Source: JANSWY01 sp965228955
GTDB taxonomy: Bacteria; Bacteroidota; Bacteroidia; Cytophagales; Cyclobacteriaceae
DNA length: 64,000 nucleotides
Direction of reading: 5' to 3'
NCBI GenBank assembly: GCA_965228955.1
Contig: OZ245848.1
Coordinates: 2,480,001 to 2,544,000 of the forward strand
The notes under the pieces were generated by a model. The model did no database searches. It was not told the DNA's origin and was given only the letters and a program-made list of their open reading frames with translations. Positions 1 through 9,068 of this stretch are shown here, piece by piece. The translations under genes were made by a program, and so were the position numbers. Every line of letters starts with the position of its first letter. Positions within the stretch are counted from its first letter, which is position 1.

Positions 1-1
1 C

Positions 2-172
2 ATACAAAAAGGAGAGTCCGCTACAGCAGAATCTTCGGAGGCATTTAGAAACATTAGTGGACTTGTAACCGATACTGTAACACTGTCTGAGTCCATTTTA
101 CATGTCGCTAGAGAGCAGATCAATAAAATCAAGGAAGTTAGCAAAAACACTGAGAGTATTGTAATTCGATAA
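2..172 (+). CDS. C-terminal fragment of a probable methyl-accepting chemotaxis protein
   Basis: The reading frame is open from the window edge and stops with TAA at 170-172, leaving 56 residues. The fragment is entirely amphipathic helix with heptad-like spacing (AFRNISGLVTDTV, then REQINKIKEVSKNTESIV). That pattern resembles the C-terminal helix of the cytoplasmic signalling domain of methyl-accepting chemotaxis proteins, which pack as long antiparallel coiled coils. The hairpin tip that would bind CheA/CheW lies outside the window, so the assignment rests on composition and heptad pattern only. Another long coiled-coil signalling protein is possible. It runs in the same direction as the next gene, with about 100 bases between them. 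Confidence 0.45.
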   Translation: MQKGESATAESSEAFRNISGLVTDTVTLSESILHVAREQINKIKEVSKNTESIVIR

Positions 173-274
173 TACGTCTTTCAATTTCAATTTGTGTTGA
201 GGGATCAGGAAAATGTGTTATTGCATTTAAAATATATTCCGAATCTTTGAGTCATTAATTAGAAAAACTGACTC

Positions 275-1399
275 ATGTTAAAATTCCTGAAGCGATTCTT
301 TATTGGATTATTTGCAATAATATTAATTCTTGTTCTTTCAGTTACATTATTTGTAAACTTCGCCCCAGCCTTTGGCGATGATCCATCAGGTCAATACCTC
401 GAACAACTTAAGAAATCTGAACATCATAACGGTGAGCATTTTGTCAATTTGGTAGAAACGCGTGTTGACACCAGTGATCCGGATAAAGGAATGGATATTA
501 TGGGAGCTCTGTATGAGTTTTTCAATCCTCCGATAGGTAAAAACCCTTCTAAGCCATTACCTTCAGAGAAGTTTAGCCCAACCAATTTCAAGAATGGTTC
601 TTTCGTTTGGTTTGGACACTCGACTGTTCTGATGAGATTTAATGATATTAACATACTGGCAGATCCAGTATTTTTCAATGCGTCCCCAATTCCTGGTACG
701 GCAAAGCCATTTGAAATGCAGAATTCAAATGAAATAAAAGACCTTCCTGAAATAGATGTTGTAATAATCAGCCATGATCACTATGATCACCTTGATTATA
801 AAGCCATTAAAAAGCTAGACGAGAAAGTAGATAAGTACTTGGTGCCTTTGGGAATTAAAGCTCACCTTCTTAAGTGGGATGTAGATGAGGAAAAAATCAC
901 AGAGATGGAATGGTACGAAGAGACAACAATTGATGATGTCCTTTTTGCGATGACTCCATCAAGGCACTTTAGTGGGAGAGGGCTAACCAATAGATTTTCA
1001 ACACTTTGGTGTTCCTGGGTAATTAAATCAGACAATGATAGCACAAATGTATTTTTCAGTGGAGATAGTGGTTACTTTACTGAATTTCAAAAAATTGGCA
1101 AGAAATATGGACCGTTTGATATAGCCTTTATGGAGAACGGAGCATACAACAAAGATTGGTCTGAAATTCATTTCCTACCAGGTGAAAATGTACAGGCGGC
1201 AATAGATCTTCAAGCCAAAAGTATGTTTGCAATCCACTGGGGGAAATTTGATCTAGCTAGACATAAATGGACCGAACCAATTGTGTTAGCAGATTCAATC
1301 TCTGCAGTTAGAAATGTTCCTTTAATTACACCATTAGTAGGAGAGGTCTTTACATTGCAAAATGCCCCTAAAAAGAAATGGTGGACACAACCGCTATAG
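275..1399 (+). CDS. Membrane-anchored MBL-fold metallohydrolase, NAPE-PLD/UlaG-like
   Basis: This 374-residue protein has an N-terminal hydrophobic segment (residues 8-28) that acts as signal anchor or uncleaved signal, so the catalytic part probably sits outside the inner membrane. The metallo-beta-lactamase fold is clear: the first strand FVWFGHSTVLMRF near residue 112, the zinc motif HxHxDH as H167, H169, D171, H172, then SRHFSGRG, the bridging aspartate in FFSGDSGY, and a late AIHWGKFDLA. The WFGHST, HFSGRG and IHWGKFDLA signatures are those of the N-acyl-phosphatidylethanolamine phospholipase D-like branch, so a lipid phosphodiester or other ester substrate is plausible, though bacterial members have varied substrates. 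All metal ligands are present. It appears to be monocistronic. Confidence 0.85.
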   Translation: MLKFLKRFFIGLFAIILILVLSVTLFVNFAPAFGDDPSGQYLEQLKKSEHHNGEHFVNLVETRVDTSDPDKGMDIMGALYEFFNPPIGKNPSKPLPSEKFSPTNFKNGSFVWFGHSTVLMRFNDINILADPVFFNASPIPGTAKPFEMQNSNEIKDLPEIDVVIISHDHYDHLDYKAIKKLDEKVDKYLVPLGIKAHLLKWDVDEEKITEMEWYEETTIDDVLFAMTPSRHFSGRGLTNRFSTLWCSWVIKSDNDSTNVFFSGDSGYFTEFQKIGKKYGPFDIAFMENGAYNKDWSEIHFLPGENVQAAIDLQAKSMFAIHWGKFDLARHKWTEPIVLADSISAVRNVPLITPLVGEVFTLQNAPKKKWWTQPL

Positions 1400-1447
1400 G
1401 TTAAAAATCATTACCTAAATTTGATTAAGAAATAAAGATGTAAGCGA

Positions 1448-1696
1448 ATGTTTGAAACCAGTACAGAGAAATCCTTAGATGAAGCAGTGTTCGATCAATG
1501 GCTGGAGGATGGGAAAAACAGGATGCTCGGAGAGCAATATATGCTGGTGATATGGAACGAGCTTGAATTGGAGTTTAGTCCTATGTATGTGGTAAACAAA
1601 AGTGATATAAACACATCACTAAATGCTTCCATTCATGAAAGAATACTTGGAGCTTATGATCTTTATTCTGGTTCAAGAATCCCTTTCGAAAACTAA
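1448..1696 (+). CDS. Small acidic hypothetical protein
   Basis: This is an 82-residue open frame starting at ATG 48 bases after the metallohydrolase stop. It is rich in Glu and Asp, with no signal peptide, TM segment or recognisable motif. I do not recognise a family. Its length, ATG start and position in an otherwise empty gap make it a plausible small gene, but codon-level support is thin. The last codons (encoding SRIPFEN) lie within an imperfect inverted repeat with the remnant gene on the opposite strand (around 1679-1689 against 1724-1736), so this stretch may be the product of local rearrangement. Confidence 0.35.
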   Translation: MFETSTEKSLDEAVFDQWLEDGKNRMLGEQYMLVIWNELELEFSPMYVVNKSDINTSLNASIHERILGAYDLYSGSRIPFEN

Positions 1697-1718
1697 AAGG
1701 CACATATAAGCTCATTAC

Positions 1719-1922
1719 TTAAGCAAAGGGAATTCTGCTGCTGTAACGTAAAGCAGAATCTGGTTGATTAGTCCATGTGGCTTTTGTAAGCTCATGTAAT
1801 ATCTCAACTCTTTGTTTCCCCTGTTTAGTTCTGTACTCCGTTAATAAACTATCAACAACACTTACTTGTCCATAACATGTAAATGCCACCAACAGCAATA
1901 ACACGCTCCCGATTTTATGCAT
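1719..1922 (-). pseudogene. Remnant 5' end of a TPR sensor/regulator gene
   Basis: The 67-residue product begins with a convincing signal peptide (MHKIGSVLLLLVAFTCYGQ) followed by VVDSLLTEYRTK and TNQPDSALRYSSR, then stops. The start, the VDSLL motif just after the signal peptide, and the NPDSA motif about 40 residues later match the N-termini of the full-length TPR proteins in this window. The product of 4040-5644 carries TNNPDSAIWFSE at the same place. Everything downstream (TPR array, TM segment, output domain) is missing, and no continuation is visible toward lower coordinates. I read it as the surviving 5' end of a deleted or rearranged paralogue. A functional short secreted peptide is less likely. 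Confidence 0.55.
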
Positions 1923-2054
1923 TTAGGATGGATAGTTTGACTAAATTTAAGGAAATTCTACATAAGTTCTGGTTGGGGGAACTATTATATGTAATAACTG
2001 ATTGTCTATCAGTTACATATAGCGGAAACTATCTATTTAACTTTGAAGTGGCTA

Positions 2055-4043
2055 ATGCGCAATCTATTTATTTGCTTTTCAATATGTATTCTGATTTCTC
2101 ATTCCTACACTGCTGCCAGGGGAGAAAGCTTAGAATTGATTTTGATCAGCAATCAAGGGGAATCTTTATACCCTACAGAGTTTTCATCATTTTTTAAGGA
2201 TACAACAAATAGTCTCTCAATTAGAGATGTGCTCGAATTAGATGCAAGTGATTTTAATACTATTGGAAATAAAATCTTTAACGAAAGGGCTAGTACTGCT
2301 CCAATTTGGATAAGATTTCAAGTTAAAAACGAAATTGAGGAATCAGTCTATATAGACCTTGGTAATGCATTTTATACCTGGAATGCAGAAATTTTCATAG
2401 TTAATAACAATGCCCCACTACCCAATTCAGTTCATACCGGGACATTCTCTGGAAGCACAGAACACAAAATATCAAATCACTTTATCGCACCATTGGACAT
2501 AGAGAGGGGACAGGAGTATACTGTGTTTGTCAAACTCTATTCAGAAGCTCCCAAAATCCATGTGTTTAAAATTGGAACTTTAAAGCACCTTATAAAGGAA
2601 TTACGAGTTGATGAATATGCAGTAGGAGGGTTTATAACGCTGATTATCTGTATGTTCCTTTACAATCTATTCTTATACATAAGTGTAAGGGAAAGTATAT
2701 ATCTATTCTATCTTTTTCACCTAACTACCGCACTTTTCAATACAACTTTCATCAATGGTAATTCTTTCTTTACCGACACCTGGTTCTGGGAATATTTGAG
2801 TGTATGGGTTTCTCTTGGGTACTTATCAGTTGCTTTGTTTACAGACAAGTATCTTCAGCTAAAAACAAATGCCCCTAAACTGAGAATAGCTATTTGGTCC
2901 TTAACCGGAATAATTGTGGTGATCATCCCACTATTACTACTGATTGGAGCTTCTGATAGAATTACCCTTAATAGTATACTGCAGCTTTTTACAATCATAT
3001 TTAGTGTGCTAATATTATCTACAGGAACTTATTTATGGATAAAAGGACATAGATTCGCGAGATTTTATGTGCTTGGTTGGTCTGCAACACTCCTAAGTCT
3101 GATTATGTTCATACTGCTATTAAATGGAGTAATTCCCATTAATGACTTCACCATGCATTCCACTTACCTTGGTGTTGCATTGGAAGCACTTCTATTTGCT
3201 TTTGCATTAGGTGATAGAATTAATGCTCTTAAAGAGGAAACAGAACAAGCACAATTGAAAAACCTTGAACTTGTCACCTCATACAATGAAAAACTGGAAA
3301 AAAGTGTGGAAGAGAAAACCCGTGCCCTGAATCTAAGTCAACAGCAATTGATCAACTCTGAGAAAATGGCCTCATTAGGGATGATGGCAGGTGGAATATC
3401 TCATGAGATTAATAATCCACTTAATATTATTCAAGGTGGGGTATTTCATTTCAAAAATAACCTTGAAGAGTCGGGTAACGGCACTACTGAGGAAGATTTT
3501 GAGGTGATTGACTCTATGACTGATAGTATCCAACGAGTGGCAAGAATAGTCAAGGCTCTCAATGTATACAATCGGTTTAATGAGGTTTCTCTTTCGGATT
3601 GTGATATACATTATATATTGGATGGTAGCATTAGTTTGTTTCAGGACAGACTGGATGATATTGAAATTGTAAAACAATATGATACCTCGGGTAAGATTGT
3701 GAAATGTGATGAAGGGAAACTGCATCAGGTATTTATGAACATCATATCGAATTCAGTAGATGCGATTACAGGTAAAGGTAGAATAACTATAACTACAACA
3801 TTCAGTGATAATGAAGTGAAAATTGATATCAGCGACAATGGCCCGGGTATTGCAAATGATTCCTTGCAAAAAATCTTTGATCCTTTTTATACTACAAAAG
3901 AACTTGGAAAAGGAACAGGGCTTGGCCTTTCTATCACTCAAAACATAGTCATTGAACTGGGAGGATCAATCGAAGTTTCATCTCAGGAAGGAGAGGGGGC
4001 ATCCTTTATAATTTCGTTCTATAATCCCGAATTTGTAGATTAA
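2055..4043 (+). CDS. 7TMR-DISM sensor histidine kinase
   Basis: Domains in order, from ATG 2055 (662 residues): a signal peptide; a periplasmic 7TMR-DISMED2-like jelly-roll domain (about 30-175, with ASTAPIWIRFQVKN and VFVKLYSEAP); seven TM helices (about 190-390); a short coiled coil; then HisKA with phospho-acceptor H450 in ISHEINNPLN, an N-box (MNIISNSVDAI), G1 (DNGPGI) and G2 (GKGTGLGLSIT). All catalytic boxes are intact, so it should autophosphorylate on an external signal, probably a carbohydrate or other small ligand. A TTG 12 bases upstream (2043) is an in-frame alternative start; I prefer the ATG because it gives a normal signal peptide. No response regulator is adjacent. Its stop overlaps the stop of the convergent TPR regulator by four bases. 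Confidence 0.9.
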   Translation: MRNLFICFSICILISHSYTAARGESLELILISNQGESLYPTEFSSFFKDTTNSLSIRDVLELDASDFNTIGNKIFNERASTAPIWIRFQVKNEIEESVYIDLGNAFYTWNAEIFIVNNNAPLPNSVHTGTFSGSTEHKISNHFIAPLDIERGQEYTVFVKLYSEAPKIHVFKIGTLKHLIKELRVDEYAVGGFITLIICMFLYNLFLYISVRESIYLFYLFHLTTALFNTTFINGNSFFTDTWFWEYLSVWVSLGYLSVALFTDKYLQLKTNAPKLRIAIWSLTGIIVVIIPLLLLIGASDRITLNSILQLFTIIFSVLILSTGTYLWIKGHRFARFYVLGWSATLLSLIMFILLLNGVIPINDFTMHSTYLGVALEALLFAFALGDRINALKEETEQAQLKNLELVTSYNEKLEKSVEEKTRALNLSQQQLINSEKMASLGMMAGGISHEINNPLNIIQGGVFHFKNNLEESGNGTTEEDFEVIDSMTDSIQRVARIVKALNVYNRFNEVSLSDCDIHYILDGSISLFQDRLDDIEIVKQYDTSGKIVKCDEGKLHQVFMNIISNSVDAITGKGRITITTTFSDNEVKIDISDNGPGIANDSLQKIFDPFYTTKELGKGTGLGLSITQNIVIELGGSIEVSSQEGEGASFIISFYNPEFVD

Positions 4044-5644
4044 TTATCTAATGAAATTCGAATAGCTTCTTTCACAAGGACTATTTTCTTATTGCTAGTC
4101 CCAGAGATTTTAAACAATCTGTACATTTTTCTTAAACTCGAACTGGCTCCTTCAAGACTTAGTGCATTCTGATCTGCCAGATCTTTGTTTAATATAAAAG
4201 GATCCTTGCACAGGGTCTGCAAAATTCCCCAATCCGATGGGTTTAGTTTAGCTCCTATATGATCCTCCAATCTTGATTTATCTAAATGAATTTCTTGTTC
4301 CTCAATGTTGATTGATAACTCAGTAGAAGGTGTGTTTTCTTTGAGTTTTGTTATCTCATTCATAAGGTTGTCGATCTCTATTTTAGAAGATCTTCTCCTC
4401 CTTTTTAAAATTGCCAAAAAGACGGAAACCACAAGCAGACCACTAAAGAACAAAAAGATGACAGTCCTTCTTTGATTTCTTTTTTCAAGATCCAGGATTT
4501 CATTAAACTCCTGTTCCTGTTGTTGCTTTTCAATATTGTGTTCACGTTGTAATTCCTGTCTGATCAGCTCTTTTTGTGCTCCTTCTATATCTATACTGTC
4601 TCTTGTTATTTCAAATAGCTCAAGCATTTCAAGTGCTTCTGTAGTCTGATTTTTGGATTTGTATAGCTCATATAAAAGTTCAGACGACCGACATATTTCA
4701 TCAAGATTACCTGAAGATGTTGACACCTCTAAAGCTTCAGAAGCTAAACTTATTGCACTATCCGGAAAAGAAGACTTCACAATACCTCCCAGGTTAATCA
4801 AGCAATTAGAAAGTTGCTTTTTATTATTTACAACTCTGTTCATTTCAATACCTTTCATGAAGAGTTGAGTGGCTTTAGTGGTATCTCCAAGAGTGATTAG
4901 ACTGATGGCGAGATTCTCGTTGAGTATTCCTCTTAGGCGATAATTATCTTCTTCAAGTAATGAATCAATGATATAGTTTTCCTCTAAAGCAAGTTTATGG
5001 TTGCCTAACTCTCTTTGTACAATAGCTATATTAATTCTTTTATATACTTCTGACACTTGATTTTGTGCTTCTATAGCATATTGAAGTGATTTTTGGAGGT
5101 TCTTTAAAGCCAAATCATACTCCTCAATCTCCATGTAAATAAGACTGATATTTCCCAGAATAATACCGGCTCGTTCATTCTGACCTAATTTTTCGAAGGT
5201 TTCATAACCATTTTGATAGTGTCTAAGCGCTTCTACATAATGACTACCTCTCAGAAATAGGTTACCAAGGTTATTATCAATAAATGCTGATTTGGAGGTG
5301 TCTCCAAGTTGTAAATACATTTTGCGAGATCTATTGAGATAATCTTCTGCTCTTAACAATTCATCTGTATAGGTCAGAATTATTCCAATAGTGTTTAAGG
5401 CCCTGGCTCTCTGTGATTGGTATTGATTCTGACTGGCATAATAGTATTCCCATTCCGAGAACCAAATTGCACTGTCTGGATTGTTCGTTCTTAAAGCTAC
5501 TGCTAAATCATAAGCTGCATTAAGTCTTGTAGTATCATGCTGTGATGAGTCGTTCCAAATCTGATAAAGTGAATCCCGGTCAGACTGACTTATTAGAGGT
5601 GTGTAGATCAAATAAAGCGCTACTAAAGCAATGATTGACTTCAT
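4040..5644 (-). CDS. TPR transmembrane regulator with C-terminal winged/LuxR-like HTH
   Basis: The 534-residue protein has a cleavable signal peptide, then about eight TPR units (residues 30-350, for example NTIGIILTYTD and GNISLIYMEIEEYDLALKNL), a charged coiled coil, one TM helix (about 391-411), a basic RRRRR stop-transfer, and a cytoplasmic tail. The tail (about 455-530) resembles the HTH tails of Bacteroidota TPR regulators (LNPSDWGILQTL, then LSLEGASSSLRKMYRLFKI). The topology implies a periplasmic TPR sensor coupled directly to a DNA-binding domain in the cytoplasm, a one-component membrane-bound transcription factor, which is inference from the layout. It lacks kinase boxes. The gene is convergent with the 7TMR-DISM kinase and lies 78 bases downstream of the GAF gene. 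Confidence 0.8.
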   Translation of the reverse strand: MKSIIALVALYLIYTPLISQSDRDSLYQIWNDSSQHDTTRLNAAYDLAVALRTNNPDSAIWFSEWEYYYASQNQYQSQRARALNTIGIILTYTDELLRAEDYLNRSRKMYLQLGDTSKSAFIDNNLGNLFLRGSHYVEALRHYQNGYETFEKLGQNERAGIILGNISLIYMEIEEYDLALKNLQKSLQYAIEAQNQVSEVYKRINIAIVQRELGNHKLALEENYIIDSLLEEDNYRLRGILNENLAISLITLGDTTKATQLFMKGIEMNRVVNNKKQLSNCLINLGGIVKSSFPDSAISLASEALEVSTSSGNLDEICRSSELLYELYKSKNQTTEALEMLELFEITRDSIDIEGAQKELIRQELQREHNIEKQQQEQEFNEILDLEKRNQRRTVIFLFFSGLLVVSVFLAILKRRRRSSKIEIDNLMNEITKLKENTPSTELSINIEEQEIHLDKSRLEDHIGAKLNPSDWGILQTLCKDPFILNKDLADQNALSLEGASSSLRKMYRLFKISGTSNKKIVLVKEAIRISLDN

Positions 5645-5722
5645 TCCATGGAACAGTTGCTACACAAAATTAATCAATATAATTGGTTAGTATTTAACTT
5701 CTTCAGTTCAATTGAATGCAGA

Positions 5723-8059
5723 TTAAGATCCCTCCATTTCTTTAAGCAACTCATTAACTGCTATTTCACCTTCATAAGAAACAGCAACTCTCAGAGCTTT
5801 AAGTCCAGAAACACCTTGTAGGTCTTCTAACTCAACATCTTCGTAATTACTTTTTAGTAATCCTTTATCAGCGAGGAATTCTAAATACTTTCTATATTCC
5901 AGTGCATCTTGCTCTTGAGAGTAAATGATGGAAATATGTCCTGGTTGAGTAATTCTTTCATTGGTCCTTTTGATATGAGCTTTGTCCACTCGCTTTTTGA
6001 TAATCTCATATCTGGCATTGTATGCACCCTCTACATCAAATTGCTTCTCATCCATTCTAAAATGAACAGAAAGAGGCGTATTGTAAACAAGAATCAGAGA
6101 CGCAACTTCAATTGGCATGTGCAATTCCGGTTGAAGTGCTCTGAATTCATTTTCCATTTCACACATCACAAGCAGCTGCCAAATACGTAGGTTTCTCAAA
6201 TAAATTGGGTCAAACTCTTCAGTCTTGGTGATTGATTGACCTATGTACATGTTATATTCAACTCCATCCGTTTTGTACCTTTCAAAGTAGTGAGGGAACA
6301 TATTCTGAGCTTCAATCTGTCTGTTGTCTAAGTATGATGCTAGTCTTTGGTTGATGGTATTTACGCTAACATCGTACTTCTTACGTTCTTCATAAACACT
6401 ATTGATCTCTGGATCCAGTAACTCTTTGTATTTATCGATAGCGCCTCTCAAGGCAGGTTTATTTTCCCTTAGGTGTTCAAAAACCGGGTAAATGTCTGAT
6501 TCAAGGAATCCAAGAATTTCATGTTCGCTTCCGGCAGAAAGACCTTTCTTAAGATTGGTTTGAAATTGGTTTAGCCTAAATATAAGCTCTTCATAAATCG
6601 GCATATTGGTTTCCTTACATGCCTCTTTGAGAACTTTCTTAACAGCGCCAATCTGCTTCAAAAGATCCGTCTTTACAGCTTCGTTTCTTCTTACAGAAGA
6701 ACCCTTTATATCCATTTGACCATATAATGGATATAAGTTTTCAAAGACAAGATCTCTAAATATCGGTTGCTCGTTTTTGAACTGAGCATTCATGAATTTC
6801 TCAGCTTCTTCTTCAAACTTCCATTTTACAGAATTGTGAATTGTGGTACATTCCTGTTGAATTATTGCTTCAATCCTGTTCTGTGCCTCATCAGTGAATC
6901 GTTTATTAGCCATCACAAGAATTGGTAGTACTTCATCCAATACTGGCAGAGTAGCTGAATTCAATTCATAAGCATTTTTTGCTCCCAATTCCATAAAGCC
7001 TAGAAGCTCATCATCGTGCACTAATGGTATGATGATGTAACTATTGTATTTTGATTTGGCCACCTTCTCGGATAAACCTCCCTGAGCCATTTCATGATAC
7101 TTTTTGCTGTCAGATATAACTAATGGTTCTTTCTTGTGCATCAGTTGGCCATAGGTGTAGTCACACATTCCTTCTTTACAACTGAGGTTTTCACCAGGTT
7201 TGAGCAAAAGACTGGTCACTTCTTCCTTGCCCATTGTCTGAAGATTATTGCCATCCATACCCAAGACACCAATATCAAGACCTGAATTATTCAGGAGTGA
7301 TCTCATGCCTGACTGAATCTTTTCGAATGTATCTGTAGACTTAACTAGTAAATTGGATGTGATTCCTGTTATGGATCGATCTAATGTGATATCAACAAGG
7401 TTGATCATGTTAACACCTTTCATGATCCAGCTGTTTGGAGGGAACTTTTGCTTCCAAAACTCAATGTTGCCAAAGTTGTCCATCAACTCCTCATAGTCCT
7501 GACGAGAAATATCAATAGCATTCTTTGTAGGTGTAAACTCCGACATATCAGCATTGATCAACATCTTATATGTCCTGGTCAAATCCTGATTCTTGTTGTA
7601 TATCTCCATTGTCAATGGACCGCCACCTTGCACAGGGTACCCATAGTAACTTCCTAATATGAAATAACAGCAATACAGATAGAATGTATCTTCATCTATA
7701 TCCTTCATTTCAAATTTGAACGTATCTCCAGAAGCCTTGATGATGTTTTCAAACCTGGTGCTTACATATATCGGATCGAAGTAGAATGGCGGAGTGAGGG
7801 CCTTTATTTCATTTGTTAGTAATACATCCGGGAAGAGAGGTTTGCATAATTTCTGAATGGAAGATTCGTATTTTGGTAGATCCTTTAGATCAAAACCATC
7901 ACGTAATTCAGGGTGTTTATCGACATCCTTTAGTAGTTCTTTGGCATAGGAGGCCGCTTCATCGTTTCCTTTAGCATTCTCTTCCAGTTTACTAATAAGG
8001 TTAAATAAACTAACCTGCATTACTGCCGGAAACTCAATTTCTCTTCCATTAAATATCAT
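5723..8059 (-). CDS. Large cytoplasmic GAF-domain protein of unknown function
   Basis: The 778-residue protein has no signal peptide or TM helix. Residues about 245-385 look like a GAF domain (LGMDGNNLQTMG, then IIIPLVHDDELLGFMELGAKN), the class that binds small molecules such as cyclic nucleotides or haem. The N-terminal ~240 residues and C-terminal ~390 residues match no domain I can name. The C-terminal part contains the phrase DIKGSSVRRNEAVKTDLLKQ, which I associate with a widespread but uncharacterised Bacteroidota family. No catalytic output (cyclase, phosphodiesterase, kinase) is visible. It is transcribed away from the DUF2490 gene and lies upstream of the TPR regulator on the same strand, so co-transcription with it is possible. 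A signalling role is inference. Confidence 0.7.
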   Translation of the reverse strand: MIFNGREIEFPAVMQVSLFNLISKLEENAKGNDEAASYAKELLKDVDKHPELRDGFDLKDLPKYESSIQKLCKPLFPDVLLTNEIKALTPPFYFDPIYVSTRFENIIKASGDTFKFEMKDIDEDTFYLYCCYFILGSYYGYPVQGGGPLTMEIYNKNQDLTRTYKMLINADMSEFTPTKNAIDISRQDYEELMDNFGNIEFWKQKFPPNSWIMKGVNMINLVDITLDRSITGITSNLLVKSTDTFEKIQSGMRSLLNNSGLDIGVLGMDGNNLQTMGKEEVTSLLLKPGENLSCKEGMCDYTYGQLMHKKEPLVISDSKKYHEMAQGGLSEKVAKSKYNSYIIIPLVHDDELLGFMELGAKNAYELNSATLPVLDEVLPILVMANKRFTDEAQNRIEAIIQQECTTIHNSVKWKFEEEAEKFMNAQFKNEQPIFRDLVFENLYPLYGQMDIKGSSVRRNEAVKTDLLKQIGAVKKVLKEACKETNMPIYEELIFRLNQFQTNLKKGLSAGSEHEILGFLESDIYPVFEHLRENKPALRGAIDKYKELLDPEINSVYEERKKYDVSVNTINQRLASYLDNRQIEAQNMFPHYFERYKTDGVEYNMYIGQSITKTEEFDPIYLRNLRIWQLLVMCEMENEFRALQPELHMPIEVASLILVYNTPLSVHFRMDEKQFDVEGAYNARYEIIKKRVDKAHIKRTNERITQPGHISIIYSQEQDALEYRKYLEFLADKGLLKSNYEDVELEDLQGVSGLKALRVAVSYEGEIAVNELLKEMEGS

Positions 8060-8290
8060 AATCCCTGGTATTGGTTATAATCGGTTCTTAAAAATAGCAA
8101 ATAATTACCTGACCGCTATCTCTTCAATTAGCTATTAAGACGCTTTACAACTTCTTATATTTTATCTCAAACACTATTACATGAAATAAAATTCACTTTT
8201 ATTGGTACCGACTTGTCAATTTGAAATATTACTTATTAATTGCCTTAACTGCCAAATAGGATTACTTACAATCACCTAATTCAATTCATA

Positions 8291-9055
8291 GTGAATAAAT
8301 CAAATGTAATCTCAAAAGCACTTTACTCAGTACTTTTAATCGTTATTATGCAAACCACATTGTTTGCTCAAGATCAACAAACGTGGCTCTTTCTCAACTT
8401 TGATTACAAATTCTCTGACAAGAATATCGGGGCTATTCAATTATGGAATAGGTCATTTCATCAGAAAGAGTATAATCACAACCTGTACTTCATTAATTTG
8501 GCTTACAACCATACTCATACCACTAAGACACATTTTTTAGGAGGTGTTTATAACATATTTAATGTAAAAGAAGAAGTCGCTGAAGTTGCAGGATCAATCA
8601 CAAAGGACTCATATTTTCTTACACCATGGCAAGGCGTTTCACATGATTTGTTTCATATAGGAAAAGGGACAATTGGTACCTTAACAAGACTCGAAGAGTT
8701 TATTGAATTCAATGGCAAAACTGATTTGGATATTCGCTTTAGAGAACGGCTGCAATACAGAGTGCCTCTGACAAAAAGCATCAGCTTAAACACTACCACG
8801 GAGATGTTATTCAATATTGATGATGATAATACAGGCGAATTTATCAATCCATTTGAATGGCGTACGTTCATTGGCACCAATTTTCATTTTACTGAAAAGC
8901 TGTTGATAGAATTGGATTACGCCTTCTATTATAACAGATCGGGATCTACAGGTTTGAATTACAACTTTACAACTCATATGTATATGTTGTCAGTAGATTA
9001 CATTCTTACACCATCACATCAAGATCATAAACATCATAAGAAAAGACACTATTAA
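8291..9055 (+). CDS. DUF2490 outer-membrane barrel-like protein
   Basis: The 254-residue protein starts at GTG 8291. The next in-frame Met would cut the signal peptide, so the GTG is preferred. The signal peptide ends at TTLFAQD. The rest consists of alternating aromatic/polar strands typical of the DUF2490 family (LRNRLQ-like phrase RFRERLQYRVPL, FIGTNFHF, LLIELDYAFYY), predicted to form a small outer-membrane barrel. The C-terminus is a run of His and Lys (HQDHKHHKKRHY), unusual and possibly metal-binding. The gap to the following glycosidase gene is 13 bases, so the two are very probably co-transcribed and the barrel may serve the same substrate. Function is unknown for the family. Confidence 0.75.
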   Translation: MNKSNVISKALYSVLLIVIMQTTLFAQDQQTWLFLNFDYKFSDKNIGAIQLWNRSFHQKEYNHNLYFINLAYNHTHTTKTHFLGGVYNIFNVKEEVAEVAGSITKDSYFLTPWQGVSHDLFHIGKGTIGTLTRLEEFIEFNGKTDLDIRFRERLQYRVPLTKSISLNTTTEMLFNIDDDNTGEFINPFEWRTFIGTNFHFTEKLLIELDYAFYYNRSGSTGLNYNFTTHMYMLSVDYILTPSHQDHKHHKKRHY

Positions 9056-9068
9056 AATTCTGAAAGCC

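Noticed and set aside
1883..2197. Plus-strand frame of ~104 codons overlapping the kinase start
   Set aside because: It covers the remnant gene's start and the kinase signal peptide out of frame, with no domain or plausible signal. The kinase frame explains the sequence better.
3375..3941. Antisense frames within the 7TMR-DISM kinase
   Set aside because: They lie wholly within an unambiguous kinase core and have no recognisable protein features.
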